Below are positions 20,101 to 31,547 of a stretch of 64,000 nucleotides of DNA, one piece after another. The DNA lies in the NCBI GenBank assembly GCA_950097015.1, contig CATNEN010000007.1, positions 8,743,001 to 8,807,000 on the forward strand, written 5' to 3'. The notes below the pieces were generated by a model. The model saw only the letters and a list, made by a program, of their open reading frames with translations, was not told the DNA's origin and searched no databases. The position numbers and the translations under genes were made by a program. Source of the DNA: Macrostomum hystrix. Taxonomy: Eukaryota > Platyhelminthes > Macrostomidae. Positions within the stretch are counted from its first letter, which is position 1. Every line of letters starts with the position of its first letter.

Positions 20101-23100
20101 GGGTGGGTGGTGTTATTTTTTGCTAATTGGGCAACTGAGATGTCTGGAATTCGGTTCTAACTGTCTGGCGGCACAGGCGCTGGCGGCGTGTTCTTTATGA
20201 TTTGAAAAGCCTTTGAAGGTCTTCAAACTTTTTTATTTTGCTTTTCTAGAGTTTTTTCCTTTTACTCTAAAAACAGCGACAATAGTTTGCATAATCACCT
20301 ACTTAAACTTCGTGAAAAGTAGTGCAAACGGCAAGTAAACACTAAAATTTTTATTCCACAGGGTGCGGCTGGAGCGCGAGCGTGCCGCCCGCGAGGAGGC
20401 CGAGTCGCGCCGGCGCGAGCTGGAGGAGCGACTTAACGAGCTGGAAAAGGCCCAAGAGGGCTACGCCAGGGAGCGGAACGAGCAGACTCGGCGCATGGCC
20501 GAGATGACGCGCCAGATGGAGGAGATTCAAAGGCAGCGCGATGAGATTGATGCGGCCAGGCAGCGGGCGGAGGAGATCCGGCTGCAGCTGGAGTCGCAGG
20601 TGCAGATGAGCGCCGAGGAGCGGGCCCGCTTGTTCGAGGAGAACGAGAAGGTGCAGGCCCTGGTCAGCGCCAAGGAGCTGGAGGCCCAGCAGGCCACCGA
20701 GGAGCTGCAGACAATGCGCTCGGAGCTGGAGACTGTGCGCAGAGACCTGGAGGACACCACAGGCCGCATGGAGGAGCTGTCTGCTCAGGCGGCCGCCGCC
20801 AACGCTGCCGCAGCCGCAGCCGCAGCCAGCGAAAAAATCACTGCCACCTACACTGCCAGTGCCAACTACTCGGCCCACCTGGCCGAGATTGACGACGATG
20901 TGGCTGGTGAGAGATTGGGTGGGACTGTTGAACTGGAGCAGTGTGCTCAGGCCGCCCAGCTGAGAGATTGGGTGGGATTGTTAAACTGGAGCAGTGTGCT
21001 CAGGCCGCCCAGCTGAGAGATTGAGTGGGACTGTTGAACTGGAGCAGTGTGCTCAGGCCGCCCAGCTGAGAGATTGGGTGGGATTGTTGAACTGGAGCAG
21101 TGTGCTCAGGCCGCCCAGCTGAGAGATTGGGTGGGATTGTTGAACTGGAGCAGTGTGCTCAGGCCGCCCAGCTGAGAGATTGGGTGGGATTGTTGAACTG
21201 GAGCAGTGTGCTCAGGCCGCCCAGCTGAGAGATTGGGTGGGATTGTTGAACTGGAGCAGTGTGCTCAGGCCGCCCAGCTGAGAGATTGGGTGGGACTGTT
21301 AAACTGGAGCAGTGTGCTCAGGCCGCCCAGCTGAGAGATTGAGTGGGATTGTTGAACTGGAGCAGTGTGCTCAGGGCCGCCTAGTTGAGAGAACTTGGCC
21401 GGTTGAGCGCCTCATTGTGCTGTGTACTTATATAGTCACACAATTACTAACTCTAATTGTTTTCGCGTATAATCTTTGGTTGCTAGGCAACGCCATCGAT
21501 CTAGCGGCCGCTTCGCCGATGTCTGGTGGCTAGTCTGCCAGTTGCTTATTGGTATTGATTTTCGCTATTATGTATTTATAAATTATTCTTTAAAACTGGC
21601 CTTCAAGACTGTCTGGTTTATGAAGCCCTTGGCACCCGTGCTTTGACAGCTCAGCCATTATTTGATCTGACCCCTTCCTTTTTCTTGCGCTGAATAATAA
21701 AGCCTAGCAACTCAGTTAAAATCCCGTTTAGAGCTTTTAGCAGTCTTGGTTTTGGCCTGGCTTTACTCCGCAGTTCCTGGTTATTTTCATTTCCTATGCA
21801 AACTCTGTCTTATCTGTCTTCTTTTGTTGCACACTTGAAAACTTCAACATTGTATTAGTGGACTGGTTTCTTAATGCTGCAGCTGCGTGCAATTGCCATG
21901 GAAACTGAGGAGTTCAATGCTCTATTTTGAGTGCTTAAATGTCTGTCTATCGCTGCTAGTATTGCTTTTGTCGCACTATGTGGAACAGTGGGCATGCAAA
22001 ACGGAACGGCCCATGGAATTCTGTGGCCAAGCGTTTGAATTCACGCGAGAAAGTAAGCCATAGACAACTCAATTTGTCATGCTATGTGGAACGATGAGCC
22101 AGAATAGAAGGAACGATTTTAGTTTTTCAGAGAGACAACACGCTTTCATTTTCTTTCGTTTGATCAGTTAAGCAATAATGGCGCCCCAAATTGCTGTTCG
22201 TGATCGACAGCGCATTTGCTATCTCTGCGTTGAAGTCAAATCTCAAGAACCATTTGGCGGAAGCCGGTATGGTTGAGGATGAGCAAGTTCCACCAGAAGG
22301 AGTGACACTTGAGCAGTGGAGATTCATGCTACTTGAACGAGAGGCGACTGAAGCTGTTGGTCAAGCAATCACTGCTGACAAGTGCGCTGGTTGGGAGCTG
22401 CGCTGCAATCGATTGTTTGGATTGTGTTTGCAGCGACATATGTTTTAGGGGTTGAAATTTTTTAACTTTGATGCTTCAATTTCAGACTTAAAATAAGATT
22501 CATTTGAATGCAACTCAGAAAAATGTTCTGTTTCTGCTTGTTTTTATTCTTTCTGCAAATAAAATCTAATCTGGTTCCTTCTATTCTGGCTCATCGTTCC
22601 ACATAGCATGACAATTTGAGTTGTCTATGGCTTACTTTCTCGTGTGAATTCAAACGCTTGGCCACAGAATTCCATGGGCCGTTCCGTTTTGCATGTCCAC
22701 TGTTCCACATAGTGCGAAAAAAGCAATAGTCGTGCTTTTAGTAATTAGATTGTCTTTATATCTATCCTACGCTATCTTGACCATAATAGTTTTTAATAAT
22801 AGTAATAATAATTGCTGAAGGGCTGCAGGCAATGGCACATCATTTAGTGACACTAGACCTGAAGACAGCGAGGAGGCAATTCTGCCCATTTCGCTGACTC
22901 CTGAGCACACGCACACAGATACCGCACGCAGGCATACGCTCACACAGGTGTGTACATCTGCCCTGACTTCCTCATCGCCAGGCAAGGGCGTATATTGCAA
23001 AAAAAGCCCCAAGCCTGCTCTTCGCTTCGAGCTCAGGGACCTTGGCGCGAGAGCCAAACGCGTTATGCCGCTCTGCCACTCACTCCCGGTCTTGACCATA

Positions 23101-24116
23101 GACAATAGGCATTAGTCAACCAAAAGAGAGCATTAAACAAGGGGTCTTTCATTGGCCAAAATAATTTTATACACACTTCTGTCGTTTATGCACGCTTTAT
23201 TACCTTAAAATCTAATTACAATGGAGGAAATCGAACCCCTGACCACCACCCGCATCGACAACCCAAAACAGGCCGCGGCAGGCCACGCCAGGCAGCCACT
23301 GGGGCAGCTGCCCATGGCGGCTACACGCGGCTCAGTAAATCCGATGCCTCACTCCTCACCTGAATTTTATTCACATTGTCGTTTCTGCGAAACTTTTCGC
23401 TACTTGAAATTCCATAGTTAGCAAGAAATACCACAAGTTTGCTTTCGATTTGCACTTGATGCTCACATCTAAATGCTGAGAAGTTGTCATCCTTTGGGTC
23501 CGAAATCTTTTATGTTCCCAATCACAAAACTATTGTCTCCCGAGTGACTTCAGCGTGCAATTCCTAACTAAAAAATCCCAGGCGATAAGAACTACAGCTT
23601 CGAGAGCTTGCGCAACGGTGAGCCCACCGTGGACCGGGAGGACATCCGCGGCGAGTACACGCAGCAGCAGAGCGTCCGCGCCAAGCTGGAAATCATGCGG
23701 GACGAGCTCAACACTGCCAGGTTGGTCATCCCACCTGCCCTGTCAACTGACAATCCCACCTGCCCTATCGCCTGACAATCCCACCTGCGCTGTCACCTGA
23801 CAATCCCACCTGCCCTGTCACCTGACAATCCCACCTGCCCTGTCACCTGACAATCCCACCTGCTCTGTCACCTGACAATCCCACCTGCCCTGTCACCTGA
23901 CAATCCCACCTGCCCTGTCACCTGACAATCCCACCTCCTGAGTCAACTTACCGTCCCAACCCGCTTGTCCGCCACCTCAGGCGCGAGGAGAAATTGCAGC
24001 CGATTGACAAGCTGCACGAGACCAACGTGCAGCTGGGCCGGTCCAAGTTCAAGACGCTGCAGAAGATCCGGCTGGGCAACACCAAGAAGCGGATCGATGA
24101 GTTCGAGTCCATGTGA
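14160..24116 (+). CDS. ERM: Ezrin/radixin/moesin (ERM) membrane-cytoskeleton linker
   Basis: Eight coding exons: 14160-14171, 14282-14365, 14457-14753, 15834-16241, 18618-18781, 20362-20906, 23582-23720, 23981-24116, all GT-AG with compatible phases; total 594 aa (vertebrate ERMs are about 577-586). ERM proteins tie cortical actin to membrane proteins. The FERM domain covers about 1-297 (MGKP-INVKVTT...; [46 protein letters not shown]). A long charged coiled coil (about 300-475) includes an Ala run ([12 protein letters not shown]). The C-ERMAD ends [21 protein letters not shown] and keeps the regulatory Thr (T575, equal in distance from the end to ezrin T567), whose phosphorylation opens the protein. 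Introns 3, 4, 6 and 7 carry minisatellites; intron 6 also carries a TIR transposon and a SINE. The exons themselves are intact. The subtype cannot be assigned: invertebrates usually have one ERM gene. Confidence 0.96.
14806..15795. repeat. 31-33-bp minisatellite in ERM intron 3, about 30 copies
   Basis: Units of (tg)tgatcatgggtgcagggagttgcactgtg, varying by one TG dinucleotide and a few point changes (gatcatgg/gaccatgg). The array begins about 52 bases after the 5' splice site at 14754 and ends about 40 bases before the acceptor, so it makes up nearly the whole 1080-bp intron. Confidence 0.95.
16272..18378. repeat. 23-24-bp minisatellite in ERM intron 4, about 88 copies
   Basis: Units of ggggatctctagcgagagcagctt with 23-bp variants (one G fewer) and markers such as ctagctag, ctccagcg and ctagtgag. 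The pattern of variants is itself repeated with an offset of about 497 bp (compare 16861 with 17358), a higher-order repeat. The array begins about 30 bases after the 5' splice site at 16242. Confidence 0.95.
18782..20361 (+). other. ERM intron 5, no array
   Basis: A 1580-bp intron of mixed sequence without a tandem array, recognisable transposon or gene. It shows that long introns in this gene are not always repeat-driven. Confidence 0.6.
20907..21385. repeat. 53-bp minisatellite in ERM intron 6, about 9 copies
   Basis: Units of tgagagattgggtgggattg...caggccgcccagc. The first unit includes the 5' splice site itself (GCTG|GTGAGAGATTGGG at 20906/20907); in later units the splice-site GGTGAGAG reads GCTGAGAG, so the donor GT is lost. 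Confidence 0.93.
21962..22726. mobile_element. TIR DNA transposon, non-autonomous (element E2), in ERM intron 6
   Basis: A 765-bp element with about 152-bp terminal inverted repeats (21962-22113 and 22574-22726), ends TTGCTTTTGTCGC / GAAAAAAGCAA, and TA on both flanks (21960-21961, 22727-22728). The interior holds a plus-strand frame (to 22448) homologous to that in E1. The TIRs share CCATAGACAA with E1 but are otherwise different, so this is a related, distinct subfamily. Confidence 0.85.
22178..22448 (+). pseudogene. Short ORF remnant inside TIR element E2
   Basis: Starts at an ATG ([13 protein letters not shown], matching MPASSVDRQRLI of E1), loses the frame, then continues in another frame with [33 protein letters not shown] and [10 protein letters not shown]. 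About 50 bp present in E1 appear deleted here. Family unknown. Confidence 0.6.
22798..23098 (-). mobile_element. tRNA-derived SINE-A, near full length
   Basis: On the minus strand it starts with a tRNA-like head (gagtggcagagcggcataac, then a B-box-like aaggtccctgagctcgaagc), then a body shared with copies at 46971 and 61800 (including tgtgtgagcgtatgcctgcg), and ends with a caattattattact-type tail. It lies in ERM intron 6, antisense to the gene. Confidence 0.8.
23722..23965. repeat. 25-bp minisatellite filling ERM intron 7, about 9 copies
   Basis: Units of ctgacaatcccacctgccct plus gtcac occupy almost the entire 260-bp intron from the base after the splice-site GT to about 15 bases before the acceptor. 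Confidence 0.92.
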
Positions 24117-26734
24117 TTGCTTTCTGCGGGTCGCACGCTGCGAGATTCGATGTTAATATGAGCACAGATTGTCATGAACTCTTGAGTCATCTCTGACCCA
24201 GCCTTGTGTATGAGATCGTTTTGATTGCGTGCGCCAGGTCTTTTGACTTTACGCACGCCTTTGTCACTTATTCTCCCATCCTTTTATCCTTTATTTTCAC
24301 GACTCCTAGCGCTCACCCCTCGTGTAAGACATTCCAATGGCAACAACAAAAACCAACTCTAATTTTTATATGCGATTTTACACATGTATTACTGATTCCA
24401 GTAGTCAGTGTAGGGCAGTTCTGCTGTTTTTTAATATCTTCTCTGCAATTTCAAACACTACCTTAGCAGCGGGTCCGTGAGTGTGTTGGCCTTACCTAGC
24501 AATATCTGTTAACTGTAGCTCGCCTTTCTCTGTATTAATCTATTTTGCATAACATTTTGCCTTTGCGCTCGCAGGTATTTAGCTAGCTTGATTCTCAGTT
24601 CCCGCTAATCGCCTAACCCGCTATTCCGATCTGCCCTAAGCCTGCTCAGCCTGCCTAGGCGGGCTGCGGCCATCGAGTCATTCCGCTTTTGGTGCACGGT
24701 TAATTTCGTTGATTCTTCACATCGTTCTGATTATATAGATTCGTTGTAGTGCCGCAGACTTCTCTCTACTGCGAGTAGTCTGTCTGGCGCTTAGATTTTC
24801 CTAGCAATTGTTCACCGTGAGCTTGTTTTTTATGCCGCAATCAAATTTGCTCATTCCACGATTTAGCTTTCACCGTTGATGCAAATAATTGCCTCCGCTC
24901 TATGCCACCATCAAGTCTTCATTCCGAGTTGTCGGCCCGTAGTCTATTTTACCCGCTTTACAGAATCAGCATGTGCAACACTTTTTTCTTCTGCTTTTTC
25001 TACAATTCAAATTTTTGCAGTCGGCGCTCAGTGGATTCGATTGGACCTCCGCCTGTCATCGCTCACTATTTTACGCTTCTATGAATTTTATATCATTATT
25101 ACTTTGTACTTTTGCTAGCTAATATTGTACTTTTAAACTCTGTTTATCTTGGGAAGGCAAATATAAACTAGAAAAATATACTCGGCTTGCCCACCATTGG
25201 TCTGGACCAGTCCGCCTGCTCGCCTAATCACCTATCAACAGAAGAGCTGGGGTGGCATAACTCGAATTCAGGTTGCCAGGTTGCCTCTCTCGTTAGGATT
25301 TGTTAATTTACCATCGAAGTGACTGTCCTAAACAGTAGAAAGGCCATTTTCCCCTGGGAAAAGTCCACGAGGGTACTCAAATACCCGCCCGATAACTCCC
25401 GAAACCGAAGGGCCGGTTTTATTGAAAGTCCACCGTATGGATAAAATATTTCGCCCTTTATGATAAACTAACTTTCACAGCCGTCCGACGTCAGCATCAT
25501 CGAGATATTCCGCGGTTATTTTCGAGAAGCCCTTGTGACAATGACGACTTTGTACATTCCTTTGTATAAACCTCTATAATTAATAACTAATTAATTTGAA
25601 CTTTGAAAATCATTAGCAAAAGATCTACAGTTTGGCCGACATGGAGAAATTGTTAGCAGAAAAACTATGCCAATATTAGTTTTTGCCACCAGACACCCTA
25701 CGAGAATTGTTGAATACTTCGATGATGCCGATGCTTTATGATTCTAAAGTTTCATCGGATAGAGCCGAAGTAATTTAATGGATTTTAATGGCCATTGTGT
25801 GAACAGAAATAACTAGATAGCGCTGTGGCTTTCGATCCAGTTGCTGAAGCATCAAATCAAAAGACCATTCGATAAGAAGACAGATCGGACAATCGACTAG
25901 TTAGTAAGCGGCATGGAATTGTGGAAGTACCTAAGGAACCCCTCCTACATGTACGACCTGCTCAAGGGTGCTCAAACGGACTCAGTACATATATGGAAAC
26001 AAACAGCCAGAATCGTCCATGTCGAAACGCGCATTTTTCAGTATTTTGCAGTGTATATTTTCATCTACTGGTCGAGCAGGACTGCATTGTCCGCAGCGAT
26101 GCCAGCTGGTCGGAGAGTTTGCACAGCATGGACGGTGGGAAACTCTAGCAAAGATGCTAATTGTTTGCCTTTTCATAACGACTCACAAAGAAGCCAAGGG
26201 AACTCGTGTCTTTGTACTTGAAACAATGCTAAGGCACACGAGGAAATTATGTTGACGCAAACTGAATTAAACCTGTGAGTATGCACGCGATGCAATCTTC
26301 CTCAACAATAACAGGTGCTGCTGCAGAAACTATCGAATAAAGAGAACCCTTCTATTCAGCAAAATGTCAGCAAATAGTCCAAACTCGAAAATACGACACA
26401 AGGCTTGCGCGCATGATAGCGCAATCGAAAAAAGCCTATAGCAACAAATACTACAGTGAAAATGGATTGATGCTCATAAAAATCCCTTTGGGATCCGGTA
26501 TTGGGTAAAAATCCACAGAGTTCGCTTCAGAACAGTTGCAGTCACGGTGCCTGCTTTTCAGGGGGGATAGGCATTGACTTTGTGGGTTGCTGAGCTGAGC
26601 GCATGTTCCGCTAAATTAGTCAATAGAGCCAGTGTACAAAGGGAGTGAGGTGGGTGACAATGTACATACCAGCCCAGCGAATCATCGAGGTCGGACTCAG
26701 TTAGTTTTTTATACATTCGCGATAGCGCCACGGC
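24117..26734. other. ERM 3' UTR and intergenic region
   Basis: The first kilobase is T-rich 3' UTR-like sequence with no perfect AATAAA. A diverged repeat related to the one at 32215-32465 lies at about 25350-25585. A weak LINE-like peptide trace (RMIAQSKKAYSNKYYSENG) is seen near 26397-26470. No functional gene is recognised. Confidence 0.5.
25350..25585 (+). repeat. Dispersed repeat, family R1, copy 1
   Basis: Runs from gggaaaagtccacgagggta through aactaactttcac to tacattcctttgtataaacc. The reverse complement of 32215-32465 aligns along its length at roughly two-thirds identity by eye. Class unknown. Confidence 0.5.
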
Positions 26735-27724
26735 TCACTTGGCCCTGGGCACGGCGACCTTCTTTGTCTCCTGCACATGCGGTTGGCCTGTGGGTCGCAA
26801 CTCTTCCAGACGGCCCTGCAGGTCGTCAATGCGGACATCTTTCAGGTGAAGCAAGTGCTCCAGCCGGCGGATCTTGGCCTGCAAGATCTCCACAGTCTCG
26901 TCCTTGGCCAGGCACTCCTGCACTTTCTCCTCATAGGCGAGCCGTGTGACGTAGTCAGACTGGCCGATGTTCTGCAGGCTCTCGGACTTGCGCGGTGGCG
27001 GCTGCTGCGCTCGGCCGTAGCCTTTCGGCGACCGGCTGGGCGACATCTTGCTGGCGCCGGCGCCGCCCTGGCGCAGGCTGGCCTGGTCCACCTCCGGCGC
27101 GTCTGACGCGTGCCCGGCCTGCAACTCGAATGGGAGATTCTTGCGCGTGGAAATCTGGCGAACTTTTACACGCTTAATCAGCGCCCAACATGGGCAAATG
27201 ATTCCCCCACGACGCAAGTTACCTCTCCCATTTGGCAATTATCCCCAAAACATCCCCATCAGTTTGTACGAGTTTCCGTCACTAGAGAAAATGTCCCCCA
27301 ATTCGGCAAGTTATCCCAATTATTGGCAAAAATCACAGTTTCTAAGTCTCAATCCATACAAGAGTCTCACCTTCTCCTCGTACAAAGACCGGTCCATCTT
27401 TGTTCTCAGCAGCAGTAAGACGCGCTCGATGGTGCCCGGCTTACCATTGATGATGGAGTCAATCACATCATTTGACAGTTCAAAGTTGAGCTTCTTGAAA
27501 GTTTTCCAGTTAAGCAGCATCCAGTTCTTCTTCTTCTGGTCCGTGTTATTGCACGGGTTGAAGTTGTGCAGATCAACCAGGCGCGGAAAATAGTGCTTGA
27601 CCACCTCGGCCATCAGGACGCCGTCGCTAAAGTCGCGGGCAATGCTTTTCTTTGGCCTCGACAAAGGGATCTGGTCAATCCAGGCATACAGGTCTTGCAG
27701 CACTTCATCGTCGATTTCCGCCAT
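26735..27724 (-). CDS. SPEF1: SPEF1/CLAMP-like microtubule-binding protein
   Basis: Two exons on the minus strand, 27724-27371 and 27154-26735, with a 216-bp GT-AG phase-0 intron; 257 aa (human SPEF1 is 236). SPEF1 binds and bundles microtubules in the central pair of motile cilia and in epithelial cells. The N-terminal calponin-homology domain is clear (LYAWIDQIPLSRPKKSIARD; FSDGVLMAEVVKHYFPRLVD; LHNFNP; NWMLLNWKTFKKLNF). A variable linker follows, then the conserved C-terminal coiled coil (VQECLAKDETVEILQAKIRR, LEHLLHLKDVRIDDL) seen in vertebrate SPEF1. The exon-2 acceptor was chosen because it alone keeps the frame. No poly(A) hexamer was seen close to the stop. Confidence 0.95.
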
Positions 27725-29480
27725 GCCGTTTTGTTTATAATTGCCGGCTGTGGGCGTTAGAGAAATTGCAAGGAGTGTGAAATTTGTTTAAAAGTAAATT
27801 TCTCAGGGTTACAACTCCTGCTCTTTGCCTGTGAGTTGCTTGCTTTCAGGTAAGGGAAGAAAAGTTAAAATTTCCTAATAAAATAGGTGGCTAAAGCTAA
27901 ATATAAATGTTTGAATAAATCTATAAATAAAATTAACTAGCTCTGTGCTGAAAAATTGCTAATACATTGCTAATTGCTAATCAGCGCATTTGAATTAGAT
28001 AAACTAATTGAATTATACATGCTTACAACACAAAATATTTAGTGAATTGGGTTGTGTTTCTAATTCCAACAAAATTCTTGTCCAAAAATGTGAGCCACGA
28101 TTAATTTTGGACCACAGTATACAAAAACAATGATCTTGTCAATATAACAATATACTGGCGCCATATTGCTATTATAATTTTTATGCTGGAATCTTCTGTT
28201 ATGAATTAACTAACCTGCAGGAAAATGCGAAAAGGAAATGCACAACAACTGAATATCCAGTGATAAGAAATAGTTGATGAAAAAATTGCTGAATTTAATA
28301 AAAGAAATCTTAAAATGCAGACAAAGAGCATACAATACGAGAACAAATTTTTGCTAGTGAGTTTACTTATATTTGCTGATATAGCTACACTTATAGTAGA
28401 GCAATACACATTAGTAAAGCTAAAGCCATATAACCTGTGCATTTCGTACCAACACAGCGACCAATCAATCAACGCTGCGTCATTTGTCTGCGTACAATCA
28501 ATGAACAAAAAAGAATTTTATGCAAATAACTTAAACAGTGACTATAGACACACTTTCATAATTTGAGCCTGGTATTGTTTTCTGATTTCAAAGCATAAAA
28601 AGCAAAATAAAAGTAGAAGCACAAAGGAGAGTGCTGTTTTGTAATTATTTTTTAGAATTTAAAAGCTTTTTTTGTTATTTTAAAATGCGTTTCTTTAAAT
28701 GGCGGTCGTTCAGATGCCACTTTTAAGGAAATAAGAATTCGAAACCTACGTTAACTGAAGAAACACTTTTCTTTTATGCGCTATCGCAATTTTCTTTATG
28801 TTTGGACTATTATATCTTCTGCAATAAAAATATTCAGTTTTTTAAGAAAATACTAGGTTTCTAGCATTACAGTATGAGCAACTTTATTATCTATCCTTAT
28901 TTCAGTACCAAAGGCAAAACTATCATAATCTTCTTTGACGTATCTGTCTATAATCATTAAAAAGCTTACGAAGAACTCAGTTTATTGGCGGTTAAACCGG
29001 TTCAGAATTATGTATTTATTAGTTAATGCACAAATTTGTTTTAAGCATTTGAACAATTATTTTTTGTTCGATTCGATGTTACATAAGTTATTAAGTATCG
29101 ATAGATATATGAGTAGGCTACTATTACTATGCATAGGCCTACGTTTTTAACCTGATCTGAACCTTCACTTATCCCTCTAGTGATTATTATTTACTATACT
29201 AAGCAACTGCTGGGTGTTAACTTAATCTCGATAAAAATGCAAAATGATTTATTTAAGTTGACTATTTATAATTTTATTTAAGTTTTTTGTATTTTTATTT
29301 TATTCCTTGCAAATTTACTAGTTCCACTGTTTTTAACCATATGGATATAAATCTTGCACTGGGTTATACAAAGCTGATAGTTGTATAGTTTTATTTATGT
29401 ATTTTTATTAAAAATTTTACATTGGAGCTTATATATCAAACCTATTATCTGAATAACAACCCCTTGTCTGATAAAAATGA
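27725..29480. other. AT-rich intergenic or intronic region
   Basis: Very AT-rich, with many short accidental frames and no recognised gene or repeat. It may be partly the last intron of the membrane-protein gene whose final exon is at 29695. Confidence 0.5.
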
Positions 29481-29484
29481 AAAT

Positions 29485-29675
29485 TACAGGATGGCTGTCC
29501 CTATAGGCACAATATTTAGTGATTGTAGGAGACCTGCAGCCAGCAAAGAGGCAATTCAGCCCAATTTGCCCACTTTCCCATCGTCATGCATTGTGCACTT
29601 TTCACTCTGCCTTAGAGGATTCTTCTTGCAAGCATAAATTGCATAACAAGCCTCAAAGCGATTGTTTTGTTATTT
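29485..29675 (-). mobile_element. Old, degenerate SINE-A body
   Basis: Alignable by eye to the SINE-A bodies at 46971 and 61800 through tagtgattgtaggagacctg, aaagaggcaattcagcccaa and cataaattgcataacaagcc. The tRNA-like head is not recognisable. It ends at or just before the splice acceptor at 29694. Confidence 0.5.
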
Positions 29676-29694
29676 GCTCTGCCACCCACCCCAG

Positions 29695-29984
29695 TGCCCG
29701 AGTCCCCCATACAATTATCTCAGGCGCCATTCCAGTTGCCCCTGACTGAAGTTGCGGCCTCGCTGCAGGCCAACAGCACAGCGGCTCTGGTGGCAGCCGC
29801 GCTGGTTGTCCTCTGTGCCATCTGCTCCGCCGGCTTCTTGTGCTTCTGTCGAAAGAAATTGCCGAGAAAAGGCAGCTACGAGACCAAGGAGGCCGAGGGC
29901 GCTGCAGTCACGGACAACGCCGACGAGGCCATTCGGCGAGGCCAGACTGGCCAGCCAGCGCTGAAGGAAGAGTTCTACATGTGA
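29695..29984 (+). CDS. Last exon of a syndecan/neurexin-type membrane protein (partial)
   Basis: A 290-bp terminal exon after a pyrimidine-rich acceptor (ccacccaccccag, AG at 29693-29694), entered in phase 1. It encodes a short ectodomain stretch, a transmembrane helix (STAALVAAALVVLCAICSAG) and a cytoplasmic tail with CRKKLPRKGSYETKE and the C-terminus KEEFYM. The juxtamembrane basic-GSY motif is the 4.1-binding motif of syndecans, neurexins and glycophorin C, and the end resembles the syndecan EFYA PDZ ligand; Met replaces Ala. Syndecan is the best guess. No start codon exists in the exon and no upstream exon was found, so 5' exons must lie across the AT-rich region or farther away. Confidence 0.7.
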
Positions 29985-31547
29985 CCCGCTTCGTGTGCTT
30001 TTGGGCCTCTGGGAAATCTTTGTTATGGGGATAAATTTTTTTATTTTTCGATCGAATACTGACAAGGCTTCAGTTCAGTTTGTTGGGCATCTGAACAATC
30101 TGGGCGTCTGGCTTGCCGGATACTGTTTAAATTAATAATCCTGGGATAGATTCAAGTAATCACCACTGAACCCATCGCTCGTTGTAATGGGCTCTGTGTG
30201 GGCTCTGTTTCTGTTAATTTACCTTGCTTATTTATTTATTATAATGCTTTACATGCCACTTAACTGTTTAACATTCCTTTATTGTTTTGCAGTCTCCTCC
30301 AGTATCTAATATAGTAAAACTGTGAAAAGCTTCTGTGTTTTGATGGGGATATCGGTGTGAATATCACAGTTTCGCTGGAAATTCAGAAAATTCGCTATCA
30401 GGTTTAGAATTTTGTTATCATAGTGCACTTTTATGCTCGGCCTTTCCAGTTTCTCATGCGACCGTCGGATTGGTTGGCTGATTGATAGCTTATTGGTGTG
30501 CCGATTGATTGGCTGCATGTTTGGCTAATGTTTTTATATTTACCCAACATTTTTAATGCTTACATTCCGTATTGATCTTTTGTCTGTTGCGATACGCTGA
30601 TCTTGACACAGGATTTTTTCTATGCATATGTTATGTAAATACAAGTACACTATTGTGTACTGCTAGTAAGTTTTTCTATTTACTAATAAAACAATACTGA
30701 ATTCATTTGTTCACTAGATTGGAGTCACTACACTCATCTTTGAGCACTTAATGGCCTAAATAAGTGACTCAATGTCTTTAAACCATTCTGAAAGTCGCTA
30801 CATTTTCATCGCCTCAGTACATTGCTCGCAAACGCAAGTGCTGCAACTGAATTTCGCTGTCTGTTACAACTTGAAGCTGTATCTACTCTGCGGTTGTGAA
30901 GTGGGTTGGCTGTAATGTTTTACTCAAGGCCAAGGAGAAATAAAAATTAGCGCAGCGCAGTCGGCGACCTTGTGTTGCCAGGCTGATCATCACCGTTTTT
31001 AATAAATAAATCGCGTAAAATGTTTTGGCGCTTTTTTACTTTTACTTCTACTTGAAGTAGCGCGTGCGGGAAATTGTTTAACTACAAGTAATTTAGTTAG
31101 ATTATTTGAAGATTAACTAGTCCATATTTTGCTGTTAAATTCCGATAATCCTGATACAGCTCGGCTACGAATTCTTAACAGACACGCACTCACTGAGACC
31201 AAAAATACGAGGGTGCTCAGGTCAACAAGAACCGTCTGGCTGTGCCGACTGCCGGGGTATTTCAATAACCCACATTTTCTTCTTTCTTTAACTATCTCCC
31301 AAAATATTCAAACAAACGCCTTGAAAATCCCGAACACGAGCTTAAATTTTTCGCTCTATACGATGAAACAAGTTCCAGAATCACAAAAAATCGGCATTCT
31401 CAAGATATTCAACGGTTCTCGTCAAGTTGTCTGGTGGCCAAAAGCACTATAGGCATAATTTTTGAGCTCACAAAATTCATCCTATCGAAACATGCCGGGC
31501 TATTTTTGTTGATTATACTGTATTTATCATAGTGTTAGTCATTATAT
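29985..31547. other. 3' UTR and intergenic DNA
   Basis: 3' UTR of the syndecan-like gene, then mixed sequence. A possible, weakly similar R1-family stretch lies at about 31200-31450, immediately before the solo LTR. No gene seen. Confidence 0.45.
30685..30690 (+). terminator. Poly(A) signal for the syndecan-like gene
   Basis: AATAAA about 700 bases after the stop at 29984, within AT-rich 3' UTR-like sequence. Confidence 0.45.

Noticed and set aside
25913-26255. Overlapping 75-102-codon frames
   Set aside because: No motif, no splice or promoter context, and three frames open at once; treated as chance.
26390-26540. LINE ORF2 remnant
   Set aside because: A short peptide (RMIAQSKKAYSNKYYSENG) recalls the linker before LINE reverse transcriptases, but it is too short and broken on both sides to call.
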